Shown piece after piece: positions 12,130 to 24,758 of a DNA stretch of 64,000 bases. The stretch's first letter is position 1; each line of letters starts with the position of its first letter. Source of the DNA: Sarcomyxa edulis. Lineage: Eukaryota > Basidiomycota > Agaricomycetes > Agaricales > Mycenaceae. The notes under the pieces were generated by a model, which was given only the letters and a program-made list of their open reading frames with translations, ran no database searches and was not told the origin of the DNA. The stretch lies in the NCBI GenBank assembly GCA_009761415.1, contig QUOL01000003.1:1364001-1428000 (forward strand), given 5' to 3'. A program made the translations under genes and the position numbers.

Positions 12130-14778
12130 ATGGCCCCATCTCCTTTCAGTGTATTTTCAGACAGTCTGCTTGATGGTAAGCATATTAGAGCTCGAAAAGG
12201 TCGATGGAATAAATTCTAATGGTTCTGCGCATATAGAAGTGGTAGCTTCGACGTTCTACCTAGCCCCTTCGCTCCGAATCGTTTTCCTTTCGTCGCTCGG
12301 AACACGGATTCACGACTCTGCTGTCCGCGTTCTATTCAGTACCGTAACAGTTGCAGATGACGCGCGCATAATTGACTTGCTGGGTATCACTAAATCAATT
12401 GTTACCCCTCTGCTCCTCAACCCGACGCATTACGGGGAAGCCGTCAAGACGCTCGGTATCCGAAGTCCCGATCTCGATAGTGAAATCTTTTCCCAGTTCA
12501 CCCCCAATGAAGACATCACGGACTCCTCGCATAACTTTCGCCCCCTCGACGCTTCTGTGATAGCCTCACTTCTAAAAGCCTGTCCGAATCTCGAAGAACT
12601 GGTATGGCAAAGCACAATCCCACCACCCGACGGCTTATGCGAGGTTGGTGCTTGCAGGCAGTTGGTCTAAATCTGTTAACAAATTCACGAATATAGATGC
12701 TAGTTTCGCATACACCGCGATTAACCCACTTCACGTTCACTCCACAACACACGGCTGGACCTCATTCCTCCACCCGCGCCAGTCTGGCCAAATGGGATGC
12801 ACTTTCTTTGCCTCTTCTTGCCAGCCTTCCTCTCGTTTCTCTGCGCCTCTCCCGTCTTTCCCAATCTGGCACCCGAGCTTTGTCCCAACTATTCGACAAT
12901 CTAGGCGAGTATTCGACTTTGGAAGACGTGAGCGTCAACTTCGTCTGGTTAGACGATCCGCTATGCGATAAGTTGGTAGAAGCGGGACGAAGAATTCGCA
13001 GACTGACACTTGGCACAACTGGAACGAAGCTGACTGACAAGGGCCTTTTGAACATACTGGAAAACTGTGATGCTTTGGAAGAACTCGTCTTAGATCAAGT
13101 CCAAGGTAGTTTTACTGCACGACTGGCTCGAATGACGCGTCTGACTGTCCTTCAGGCCGGTTAAGTCGCGGTCTTTGGAGCAAAGCAACTCAATATCCCT
13201 CTGGGCTCAGGAAATTACGCATAGTGATATCTGAAACAGGTCCTCATCACTCATGGACGACGGACCATCTGCATTCTTTGGATTCGGTTCCATTGGAATC
13301 GTTGCTCGGTTTCTCTATTGTGAGAAAGGAAGTACTTCCAACTCTAGAGAACGGCGCGGTGGTCTATCAAGCAACAGTCGATGAGGCGCTCGCAGTGAAT
13401 ACTGTGCCAAAGGAGCTCATTGAAAGAATAAAAGGCTCCAAGACTTCTCTTATCTCTTTTGAATGCGACTGGTGGGCATGGAGTATCGGAGATCTGAAAG
13501 TGGTCCTCGAAAGTTGTCCCAATCTCGAGGTATCAAACTAACCGATGAATTCCCTTGCAAACTGATTTATTTACACCATGACAGACTATGATGTTCTGTT
13601 TGGATGCCCCGTTTTCAAAGCTCCTGGGTTTGACTTCTGCGTTTGCTTCTCTCTCCAACCTTCGTACCTTGTTCATCTCGATTAACAATATGCATGCACC
13701 TGGGACCCCGCCCGCTCCTTCACTTCCATTCCCGCAGTCTTCGTTGCCCACCCCTACCGAATCTCCGGTTCTCAAATCCAAGTCTCTCCTCCCTCAGCTC
13801 CTCGATCTGGACAATATGCAATATCAGTCTTGTCCTTCTAGTCATGCCTCAGTGGATCCGTCTATGCCTCTGCTACGGGACGTGAAACGATTTGTGCGCA
13901 AGCTATCAAGACTTTCGATTTTAGGTATGCATGGACCGTTCCAACGTTATCATTAATACTTTCCAGTGACATTGAGTGATTGTCTTTCAGAATGGTATGG
14001 AAAGGCAGGCCGTGGATCTTGGAGCGTCACTCGGCCCTCACTCTCGAACATCAAAACCAACATCAACGTTTCTGTTGAATACAGCCCACCATCTATCTCG
14101 AAGGCCGTCTGGGATGCTATGCTACGAAGCCAAGGCTTTGAAGAAGCATCGAAAAGAGGATGGGCGCCCACTGGGTCTGACAGAGTGGGTCATGTTTGGA
14201 CAGGATTGGCAGCTGAGACCGTCGCAGCGGAGCTCGCAAGTCAAGAGAAAGATGATCATTTTACTGTCGATAGAGATGGTAACAAACGGGTCAAGTCCGC
14301 TTCGATCTCTAGTCCCTATCACCGAGGCGCCATCGATATCCCTTCTACGCCGACCCGATCCTCACATCCGATATCGCCTCCAAATTCAGCCAGCTCGACG
14401 TCTTCTATCCTACCTGTCACCGAAAGCCCCTCTCCGTCTTCGTCTTCGTCCTCGATCCGGCGTGAACACGATCAGAAGACCCTCACTCACAAACGATATC
14501 CGTCCGAACCTGGGTTGCGTATTAGTGGAACTACCCGAGGTCGGACACGTAGTGCGACTGCAACCAAATCTACTCCTGATCGTTTCATAGGACGCGTCGA
14601 CACTGGAAGCGGGCGTGGGAGAGGTTTCGGTTCAAACAGTTCTAGAGGCAGACGAAAGAATTCCGTTTTCAAGGGCGATGAAGTTCAAATCACAACGACA
14701 GCTCGAGGAAGAGGGGGTCGCCGTGGTATGAGGTCCTCTGGTTTCTATTCCGGAAGAAAATCGTTGCCTCAGGAGTGA
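12130..14778 (+). CDS. Leucine-rich-repeat protein with RG/RGG-rich C-terminus
   Basis: Exons 12130..12175, 12237..12643, 12697..13105, 13156..13529, 13585..13924 and 13991..14778 join in phase to 787 aa. The first half has repeated Leu-rich units (for example LLKACPNLEELVW, LRRLTLG-like and LENCDALEELVLDQ), as in F-box/LRR-type basidiomycete proteins; a canonical F-box is not evident. After LEWYGKAGRGSW the protein turns into a Ser/Pro-rich disordered region. It ends with RG clusters (RGRGFG, RGRGGRRG), typical of RNA-binding or arginine-methylated tails. An apparent frame break near 13160 disappears if 13106-13155 is a 50 nt intron. Function is unknown: the LRR part suggests protein binding and the RG tail suggests RNA contact. 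Confidence 0.72.
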
Positions 14779-15336
14779 TTCGCCCAAAGCCCGCTATATT
14801 TTCCGACCAGCTCTATAGCAAGCATTGCCAAACGAAAATGTATAACTGTAATCCGAGGCCGAGGGAAATATGGACCCTTTTCTCTCATTGTATGTATTTC
14901 TACCATAGTGATGTACCGTGATCCAAATCGAATAAATCAAATGTACTTTTACTGAAGTGATAACGCCACACAATGGACGTCCAATTTGCCGTCCTGGTGT
15001 TACCCGATTAGGTAGCAAATTTGAAATATCGGACTTCGGTACGGTCGCCGACTTTTCCCATTGAGCGCTCACCATTCGTCGATGTATGCCAGTCATCTCA
15101 AGGAACGGACTCAAAATCCAGGACCAGCAGCCTGCTCACCCTGTGCTCATCTAGTCTCATACTTGCCTCTGAAGCTTGTGGTCGGCGATGGATACGGAAC
15201 AAAGCATCCAAGCTGGAAAGGTGACGCAAGTTCCGGCGTACCATCAGTCGATATACTACGTGCAGGCACGGAACCCATAGACAACTTGGAATAAAGACGA
15301 TAGCAGAACCTGAACTGTCTATGCATCTTTTCTGAC
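14779..15336. other. Intergenic region before CYP63-like copy 2
   Basis: It contains the 3' end of the LRR gene and the promoter of the second CYP63-like gene. No gene or repeat is recognised. Confidence 0.5.
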
Positions 15337-18061
15337 ATGGAACTCCCTCCCGGTGTACGATACCTTGCTCAGCAGTCTCACAACATTTTCGCTCCTCCAG
15401 CTTGTGTATTCGTTCTCAATACTATCTGCCAAATCTACCTCCATGTCGAAGCTCCTAGATGGGTCCTAGCCGTCATCTACCTGCTTTCATTCCCTATCGC
15501 GCTTACCGTCACAGTCTTGTACGGCGATTATAGGATCCATCGAATGGCTGCCGCTTGTGGTGCAGTTGTTCCTGTCGATTTGGGAGATGGGTCCCTTGGG
15601 CGTATAAAGACTATATTGGCCATGTCTCGTAGTTTCGAAGACAGATATCTAGGTCAGCATGGTCAGCTTCCTGCATGTCCCAGATCGACTCACAAAACCT
15701 TCATCAAGGTGAAGGAATGGCGACAGACGATGTATACACTTGGAACTTTCGGATTCTATTCCAGAATCGAGTATGCTTTCCTGTTATCCGGACATACACG
15801 TGTCTTGAACCAATGTGTAGATCTTCACCGCTGAGCCGCAATATATCAAGGTTCGTTTAGCGTCTACTAGACTCTTGGGTCAAAGGCGAGGCTCAAATTA
15901 AGAATCCTGTAGACCATTCTTACTACCCAATCCGATCACTATGAGAAAGGTGTGTGGACAATTTCTGAAGCTCGGGCATGCTCTTATGTCTTGAAGTCAG
16001 GTTCTGCAACACGTAGTCTGTTGCAGTCCTTGCTCGGAACAGGCGTTTTCAATTCTGACGGTACGTTTTTGCCCAAACTTTGAGGACGAAGATATTGAGA
16101 GTCTTATGCTTATCCAGGGGATATGTGGAAGTGGGTTATCTGTCTTCAATCCGGATTTTAAGTAGAGATTTTTGACTTCAAGCTGTCGATGACATAGGTT
16201 TCAGTCAGTTCTCAAATTTTTCTTGTCAAAATTACATTCGTCCTCAATCGACGTTGTTCCAGCCGTGTGATGACTCGACCATTCTTCTCTAGGGAACGTA
16301 TCGGCGATTTCGACAACTTTGATCGACACGCAACGGAGGCTCTCGATAGAGCTCAGGCGAGACTTCGCGAAGGCTTCGCTATAGACTTCCAAGTACGCTT
16401 TTCTCCTCGTGATATTCTTTCAGCTTTCCTAATCATTGAGTATGTTCCTTCTCCAGGACGTAGTGCAACGTTTCACGCTTGATTCTGCTTCTGAGTTCCT
16501 GCTTGGGCATGATGTGCGCTCTCTTTCTGCGGATCTTCCGTACCCCTTCTATTCTTCTTTAGCAAGAGGCTTGGGTGACTCTACTCACCCTGCGGACATA
16601 TTCGCCAATGCTTTTGCTGAAGGTCAAAACATTTGTGCTGTACGGTTGCGTTACGGAGCTAGCTGGCCTCTCTTCGAATTTTGGCGCGACAGGACGAAGA
16701 AACATATGGATACTATATACAAATTCATCAATCCAATTCTAGTCGAGGCCGTACGGACCAAAAGAGCGAGAGACATCGGCGAGCATGTCGACAAAGATCT
16801 GCAGAACCGGAGAGTCAAAGAGGGCGAGACTTTATTGGAGCATCTTGTCAATTATACGGAAGGTTAGCTCTAGTCGCTCCTAATAGATCAACGCTAACTG
16901 TCTACGACAGATACCACGATTCTCCGCGACGAGGTTCTCAACGTATTGATTGCTGGGCGCGATACGGTCAGCATTTCTGCGTCGAACGATCAGGGACGAC
17001 CTACTGAAGTGGTGACAAAGACTGCAAGCACTCTTACATTTGCAGTGTACATGCTCGCAGAACACCCTGATGTGCTGAAGCGCCTTCGAGAAGAGATCTC
17101 AAATAAGCTCGGCAGTACTAGGCGCCCGACCTTCGATGATTTCAAACAGATGAAGTTCCTACGAGCGGTTATCAATGGTTTGTCTTACTCGTTGCCTTCT
17201 ATGGAGATATGATCCGCACATCTCAATACATTAATGATAGAGACTCTAAGATTGTATCCGACTGTGTAAGTTTGGAGGAGACAACAAACACTATTCACTG
17301 CTGACGATATTGGTCACGTTCCCACAGCCCATTCAATGTCCGGTGCGTTACAGCAAGTCAACAACTATTTTGCCATTGCATCTGAGACTATTCACAGGAT
17401 GTCCAAGGAGGCAGCGACTTGGCCTTCGTTGGTACCTGGAGGCAAGCCTTACTATATCCCTGCCAACACTAGGTGCGTCTACTTCCTCGTTGACTCGTTC
17501 AATTCATTGACTGTTGCGGAAAGTATCCCATTTTCGATGTTTCTCATGCAACGTAGGACTGACCTGTGGGGTCCTGATGGTACGCTCCTCAAGCTAGTCT
17601 GTATAAGACAATTGACGTTTTGTTAGCTCTTGCATTTGACCCGGATCGGTTCATCGACGAAAGGCTAAGTAAATATTTGACGCCAAACCCCTTCATCTTT
17701 CTCCCTTTCAATGCTGGACCTAGGATATGCCTTGGTCAACAAGTATGTCATCGTGTTCTTCACAATCCTGCGGCGAAAACCTGACAGTCGCGCATTTTGC
17801 CTACAATGAAGCATCGTTCTTCCTCGTTCGTCTTTTGCAGCGCTTCTCTACGATTACATTGGCCCCCGAGGCTCAGCCACCTTCTTCCAAGCCTCCTGCA
17901 CGTTGGGCCAACGGTTTCGGAACCATGGCAAAGGAAAAGATACGTCCCAAAGCGCATTTGACGTTGTATGTTTCGGTGCGTTGTTCATACCTGGTGCCAC
18001 GGAGATGGCCCCATGTTGATGGTTGTCACAGGAAGGACTGTGGTTGAAGCTGGGCGTATGA
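15337..18061 (+). CDS. CYP63-like cytochrome P450, copy 2
   Basis: The ATG at 15337 gives [15 protein letters not shown] and two hydrophobic segments, closely matching copy 1 at 6659-3898, with introns at the same places. Visible core motifs are [26 protein letters not shown] (around 16130-16330), AGRDT/TAS of the I-helix split by an intron (about 16955 and 17022), ETLRLYPTV with ExxR (about 17240), and [12 protein letters not shown] with the heme-ligating Cys (about 17710). The final short exon ends GLWLKLGV at 18061. All essential residues are present, so it should encode a working membrane-bound monooxygenase; family members oxidise hydrophobic aromatics. Microsynteny suggests a local duplication with inversion relative to copy 1. 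Confidence 0.88.
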
Positions 18062-18328
18062 GGAGTGTACTCGGAGTGTACTCGAACTGTATGTATCCTG
18101 GCTGTACTTACTGTATGTACTAGCTGGCCGTTGTTGGGCTTAGTTTTACCCTAAACGTGATATGAAATTAGAAGATTACTCGTAAGAACACCGCTGCGTG
18201 GGAAGCACGAGGCCTTGTTCGGTCGAATTCATGCCAGTGCCAGGCGCCAGGCATTGAAGGTCTCCATCCAGTCGTCTCAGCTCGACCCTTCCTTTTTCTT
18301 TCCCTTCTTTCAAACCTCCAGGCTGGCC

Positions 18329-20301
18329 ATGTCTGTCCATTCTGCAGACGCCACAGCTCAAGATACCCTACATAGTGATCCCCAACCTCCCCCGAGTCCA
18401 AAACAGTCAGAAATACGCGCCGAAGGTTCAGTACCCTCGCCGCAAAATTCTTCTCCCCAGGCCAATGGGATACAGTTGCCTGACGGCCAAAATAAAAGGT
18501 CTATTGATGATCCATCTAAACCAGGTGCTCATAACGGGGAAACTACGATTACAGAACAATCCTCTTCCTCAGTCGAGTCGCCACAAAACCCGTCGACTAA
18601 CGCTGCATCCATTGCTGGTGGAACAGTCGGAGATGTTGCAGCGGTAGCTAGTTCAGAGTCAAAGGCAACACAGGAAGGCAGCATACCAGACAGAGAGACC
18701 CACGGTGACAAACCCGAGGGCAGTTCAGTTTCTGCAACTCTCACTACTGGCACTCATGCTAAATCTCCCACTTCCCGCCATGGGACTAATAAAACTCCCT
18801 CTTCTCCCTCCACGTCCAACGGAAACGGAAAGCCAAAAGCGTCCACAGCCCGGTCGTCCAAGCCGTCTTTTTTTTCCAGACTCGTGCACATACTCGTACC
18901 GTGTGTTGGCCCTTCCTCGCGCGCACATCCTATTGAGATCACAGACCCTCCTCCCGTCGCGTCTGACGCGAAAGAGAAAATTCCCGTCAAACCACCCGCT
19001 GCTCCCGAGGCCAAGGCCGAGGCCGAGCTTGCGCCTGCCCCTTCTTCAGCGCCACTAAAAGATGAAGAAGCGTCAGCGTCAGCGCCTCCCGTCAGCGACG
19101 AATCGACGTCTGTGATTGTTGTGCCTCCAGGTCCTCTGGTTATCAATCCAATGCCTGGTCTGGAAGACGAACCAGAATCGGTATCACCGCCTACCCCCAC
19201 GGGCATCTTACCCAACTCCGAAACGGCAGGCTTGACGTCTGGCGCGGTGCAAGCTCCAGGGTCGACTGGAGAGAGCAGTATTATATTGCACGAACACAAT
19301 AAAAATGCTTCTCGGGATTCTGCGCCTCCAAGTACCCACGGTGATGGAGACGAGACTGACGGAAGTGATTTTACGGATGATGATGACTTGGACGACGAGC
19401 ATGATATGGACGACGCTGACGACGATGAAGATAGGATAATAATGAATGGTGGAGCCGGGATTCCTATCGGTCCTGTAAGTCAATTGTTTGTTTTATACTT
19501 GGAGTTCTTATATTTGGTTTCATGTCATCTGGTGTGATCAAGAGACTGACACATCTTTTTCTGGGTATAGGACGGGATCCCGAGACCATTGTTGCCTCCA
19601 ATTTCTCCTCAGCATGCTGGGAGAAAGTGTCTGGTCCTCGATTTAGATGAGACGTTGGTCCATAGTAGCTTCAAGGTGTGTGTAGTACCATCCTTGATCA
19701 TCCTACACTCTATATTGACTTATGGGGAGGTCAGTCGGTACAACAAGCAGACTATGTCGTACCCGTCGAGATCGAGTACCAATGGCATAACGTCTACGTG
19801 ATAAAACGCCCGGGTGTCGACAATTTCTTGAAAAAAATGGGCGAAATATACGAAATCGTTGTTTTTACTGCTAGTCTGAGCAAAGTAAGTCCCCCGTTGC
19901 TTCCAAATGTTGTTCCATGAATCAATGTGTAATGTTTCCAGTATGCCGATCCTGTACTGGACAAGCTTGACATCCACCAGGTCGTATCGCACCGACTTTT
20001 CCGGGAAAGTTGTTATAATCACAAGGGTAATTATGTCAAGGTAAGAACACTTGCCTCCGTATGTGCGTATGTATTGATCCAATATCTGGTTCAGGATCTA
20101 TCCCAGCTGGGCCGGCCCATCGCAGATACGATAATTCTGGACAACTCTCCAGCTTCATATATATTTCACCCCAACAACGCCGTCCCCGTCTCGTCGTGGT
20201 TCAACGACCCGCACGATACAGAGCTTACTGATCTGGTACCATTCCTAACGGACTTGTGCACCGTCGACGATGTAAGAGGAGTCTTGGATGGTGCTCGATA
20301 G
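18329..20301 (+). CDS. PSR1-like FCP/SCP-type protein phosphatase
   Basis: Exons 18329..19474, 19571..19675, 19735..19884, 19942..20040 and 20095..20301 give 568 aa. The first 380 residues are Ser/Pro/Ala-rich and disordered, ending in an acidic Asp/Glu run. The C-terminal 180 residues are a complete FCPH (NIF) domain. [13 protein letters not shown] carries the DxDxT nucleophile motif, KRPGVDNFL and VVFTASL follow, and ILDNSPASY carries the second catalytic Asp. The layout matches fungal Psr1-like Ser/Thr phosphatases linked to sodium and general stress, rather than Nem1, since no membrane segment is seen. The start at 18329 is preferred over an upstream in-frame ATG at 18215 because the sequence between is pyrimidine-rich leader. 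Confidence 0.85.
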
Positions 20302-21563
20302 GGTTTAAGCACGCAGGTGGTTGCGGAGATTATACACGACCTCTTGGTCGTCAACCTCCCGTCTTCCACCCACCTGCACTCACATCCACGCCCAAACAAT
20401 CTCAGCTCGGCAGATTGGCGTACCCTACAACAAACTCTGCTTCTAAGACGAAGCTTTTTCGCCCCATCCATTCCCATTCGTTTTTCGCTTTCGCTCTCAT
20501 CTGTTTCGTCGTTCGTCGGTACATACATACATACAGTCAGTCAGTCAGTCATCATGTCCGCTTTGGTATACCCCCGCAAGCAAGTTATTACCCCACCCGC
20601 GAGCAACCGGCTCGTAATACAACCTGCACTCCCGTCCAGTTTTCGAACTGGACTCTTGTTTATAATAAATACCCCCTGCCGGCCGACAGCGCCCAGGCAA
20701 AGACACCTTCACTTATTCTTTTTACTTTACCCTCCCCCTTGCTTTCGTTTTTATCGCCGGATCGTGGAGAAGGATCCTCGCCACCACCCGTTATCGTATC
20801 TTCTCCCCTCTTTTTTTTGCAATCCACCCCATTTGGACACAGGTCTTGAAATAACTCATTGGTGCATCGATCTCATAGGCCGATTTTCTCAGAAAGCGTC
20901 TCTATCATTGCTATCATGGTGGTATATGATCGCCACGCTTTCAGTGCTCTTCCTTCATCAGCCACGCAGACTGTACGAGAAAGCAATCACAGACACTGAT
21001 GAGTCAACCTCGGTATTTCTTCCACGCTTGCGGTTCATAAAAAGAATATCTTGAGAATACTATTATGCCGAGTGTACATGTGAACGCCTCCAGGCTATGC
21101 ACTGACATTCTGCACTTTATGCAATGTACTCGCTCCAGACGTCACCGCAACTGCAGCCTCTCAGATGTTGCTATCTATATCAGGTTGGTTCTATAGCAGT
21201 ACTGTGACTAGACTTCACTGAGAGGCTGTACGACATGACCATGAAAATATACATCTTGCTACATGTGATGACCTTGAGCGTGCTGGCACAAAGTGCGAAA
21301 ATAGGACCAAGAGAAGAGTAGGGTGCCTGGAGAAACGGGGCAGCTCATATAGGGTGACAAAAGGGATACTTTTAGTAGTATGACATTTGCGAAACACTCT
21401 CGTTCTGTAATATATAAACTTGGATAGGATGGTTCATCTCTTTCCCCTCTCCCATCTTCGACTCTTTGATACACATAGGCGCACACCTCACTGGAACAGG
21501 CCGCAAAACTATATAATTGGCCACAAAAACTTGGTCACATTTACCCCCCATGCCCTTCATACT
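20302..21563. other. Intergenic region between convergent genes
   Basis: This is 3' flanking sequence of the phosphatase and of the minus-strand gene ending at 21564. It is T/C-rich with a TACA/CAGT microrepeat near 20520-20550. A 245-codon open frame at 20317-21054 is low-complexity without conserved motifs and is read as chance. Confidence 0.5.
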
Positions 21564-24500
21564 TCAACGTTTACGAGGCCCTCCACTTCCACCCTCACCA
21601 TTTTTCCCCACGACGGGCTCGTCGTCGTCCCAAGGGCTGAAATTAGATTTCCTAACCCGAGGAAACGACTGGAGCCATGAGGGCAAAAGCTTTTCCGTAT
21701 CCCTTGTGGAGTGCTGGTGTACATGTGCTGCGTGGGTGTGTGCTGGAGAGGAAGGGATGCTTCCCACATCACTGAGGCTAGGCAACCGTTCTAAACTTGC
21801 GTTGGTCGAACCTCCCAGCACGCGCTGAAGGGCCTCACGCTCTGCAGGCGAAGGCGCGAAAGCACGTAGGAAAGAGTTGCTAGTCGACGTAGAGGATGGC
21901 ATAACGCCGTTAGGATTCAGCGCATCGAAGGACGGATGACTGATATGACCTAAGCTGGGAGCGACATTGACGGGGGGCGGAGATTGCTGTTTGAGAAGAC
22001 TGAACACTTTAGCGTCCGGATTGAGGCCTTTCTTCGGCTTCTCCTTGGAAGAGGTAGAGAACCAGCGACGTGGTCCGGATTTGTCAGTAACGATTGCCAG
22101 GGGTTCGGTTTCCTCGAGAGCATAGGCATGCGGGTCCGAGTGCGTGCGTTGGGGGAACGATACACGTTGCATGTCCATGGGATTCTGCAATGACGAGCGA
22201 TCCCATTGACGATCTCGCGAGGGCTGAATACGCACCTCGAACGGATCATGACCATAATCATTCACAGGAGAAATTGGAGACGTGCATGTGTTAGAGCCCT
22301 CATAACCATAAAAACCGACCGAGTTGCCTCTCGAAGCATCACGCTGCCACTCCCTGTCCATAAAAACATCACTGTCGGACTGGAACGATCTCGATAAATG
22401 GTCGGCGTTATCTAGAGAGGTCATGAGACTGGACGGAATCAGTGAAGAGGTGGTTGGACTCGGAGTGATCGGCAACGCCTTCGAATTGTGCTTCATGTTG
22501 TCCGCATCCTCAAAAGGTGAGAAGTTAGTATTGACCGGTTGAGCGGCAGGCCTTAGGGATGCGGCGAGATCCTCGTCAAAGATCGAGTAACCATTTGATC
22601 GCAGAGTTGAACGCCCTGGATTTTCGGGAATAGGAATGGGAGGCCGGGAGAAATTCGAGATCCTGTTCAACACTAGATTCGGAGGACGAGGAGAAGTCAG
22701 CATATCACCGCGACCCATGGCTGGCGGGAACACGTCTGAGCGCTCGATGGTCTCCGTGGGGCGAACTGGATCGGGAGCGTAACGGACGGAAGAGTCGTGA
22801 TGGCTGTTGGCATTGAGAGGATAGAACGACCGATCCTGATTCCGAAGTTCGGCACGTTCTTTCACAACTTTCAGTTTGTCCTTCTGCGCTGTCAATTTCT
22901 CCTCCAGTTCTCTGGCTCGAAGATTGAGAGCGGCAATAACGTCTTCGGCAACTTTGATTTCTTGTTTTTTGTGTTCCAAAGCCTCTGTAATCTTCTGGTT
23001 TGATTCGGATGAGCCTTCTTTACTACGCTGTACAGTGGCCGAATCATCCAGCAAGCGCTGCTGAAGCTGAGCAATTTCTTTGTCAAGATGTTCCATTCGC
23101 TGATTGGCATCGTCTCGGGCACTTTCTGCAGCTTTGAGTCGTTTCTCGGCGTCTCGTTTCGAGCTTTCCGCGCTTCTCTTCGAATCCTCCCAAGTCTTAG
23201 TTCGGGATTTGAGCTCCAGTCTCGAGGCGTCTTCCTTCCGTTTACGATCACGATAGGATTCAACCTCAGCCTGAAGTCCTTGATGCGATTCCAAGGCCGT
23301 GAGTTCGTAATCTCGTATTTGAGTGCGAAGATCTGTGACGGACGCTTTGGAGAGTGAGATCTGGCGAAGAACCTCTGTTATCCGTGGAGATTGGTCGAAT
23401 AGGGTTGATGGCGACCTCGATAGAACAGGTGAGCCTAATCGGACTTCTTCGGTTGCTGATAGAGGAATGGGAGGGTGTACGGGAGACTGAGCAGATGTCA
23501 GATCGATTGAGCCAGATGTTGATGAAGGGAGCCGGGTTGCATGCAAAGGTAACGAAGCAGACTTTGGCAAAGGTGGAGGACTCGAGTTTCTGGTGGACGC
23601 GTTCGGGTTTCTATGAGATGACCGTTCACGATTTCTTAGCTTAGGAGGCGAAGCTCGGGATATACCGTGAGGCGGTAGACTCTTGGTTGTGAACGGGAGT
23701 CCTAGATGAACGACATCAAGATGTATACAGCAACAGGATGTATTCGACTTACCAGTATATTCGTTCAATTTATCCGTTGTTTTGATCCCAAGTATCCCGG
23801 AACTCCAACTCTCTTCGTCCTTTGTCCCTGCAATAACATCCTGATACCAAGCCTCCATGAATCCGCCTCGCCACCATCTTCCAAATGCGCCGATAAACCA
23901 AGAATCAGATATCATCGATGCATCGCCACTGCTTCGGCTAGAGGTCGTGTCATCATGTTTTGCCAGAGGAACCATTGCAGCGATGGTCAAAATTCCAAAA
24001 CTGTGAAAAACATGCTTGGGTGTTCGGAGAGAGACTGATGCACGATTAGCAAAATGAAAGGTGGATGAATTGTCGATACCATGCGTGTTAGATCGGGTGT
24101 GCGTAGATGAGGCGTTAGTCGGCTTTATATCGTCCTGGGCAGAGTGTTCGTCGTCGGGATTATCGTCAAGACGGCTGAGATGTTGACGAAAAGACTGCTC
24201 GGTTAAATATGCGCGAAACGAGTTCTCGGATGGGTTTGTGAGGTAAGCTGTGAAAAAAGCAAAATATCAGTATAACAGACCGTGGCAAAATCCACCATTG
24301 TGGTGGTCCCGGTAGGTAAGATTACAGCATTGACCGCATGCAAAAGGGCCACAATCGGGAATATAAGAAGAAAACTCACCAAGGAGGATGAAGACGATGA
24401 AAAAGACGACGGCACAAAAGATGGACCGGACGTCTCCTTTGCTCACAATCATACTTCCCAGCTCCGCAAAAGGCCTGCGGAGCGACATAAGACCTAAACC

Positions 24501-24758
24501 ACCGAAGGAAATGCTCATGAGCAAGAAGAACGAGTCCTTCTTTGTGGATTTAGCGAGAAAAGAGGCTGAGCCTCGGGATAGAGGGCTAGCAAGGGATAGC
24601 TGAGCCGACAGTGTTGCGAGGGGACGGCAATAGAGCGCCCCCGACGAGAATATAGAAGATTTGAAGAGAGATAACAAGAACAAGAAGAAAACGAGGAGAT
24701 GATGGTGAAGAAGCAGGAAATTAGTTGAGAGCCATCGGTACCACCCAAAAAGGGACAA
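21564..24758 (-). CDS. Multi-pass membrane protein with coiled coil, function unknown
   Basis: Exons 24758..24380, 24247..23753 and 23701..21564 are phase-consistent and give 1003 aa. The N-terminus (about 1-130) has three or more hydrophobic helices. A further hydrophobic segment follows near residue 200, then FIGAFGRWWRGGFMEAWYQD. Residues about 340-530 form a long charged coiled coil (heptad-like runs of Glu, Lys, Leu and Ala). The last half is Ser/Pro-rich and disordered, ending in a basic GGSGGPRKR. The shape is of a membrane-tethered scaffold or a tether between membrane and cytoskeleton. I do not recognise the family. The second intron (23702-23752) is 51 nt with no in-frame stop, so retaining it would keep the frame. 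Confidence 0.7.

Noticed and set aside
13106..13165. Apparent frameshift and stop in the LRR gene
   Set aside because: A 50 nt intron (13106-13155) with GT-AG borders and a CTGAC branch-like site restores one frame.
20317..21054. 245-codon plus-strand open frame
   Set aside because: Low-complexity, pyrimidine-rich, no conserved motif, no splice logic; probably 3' UTR.
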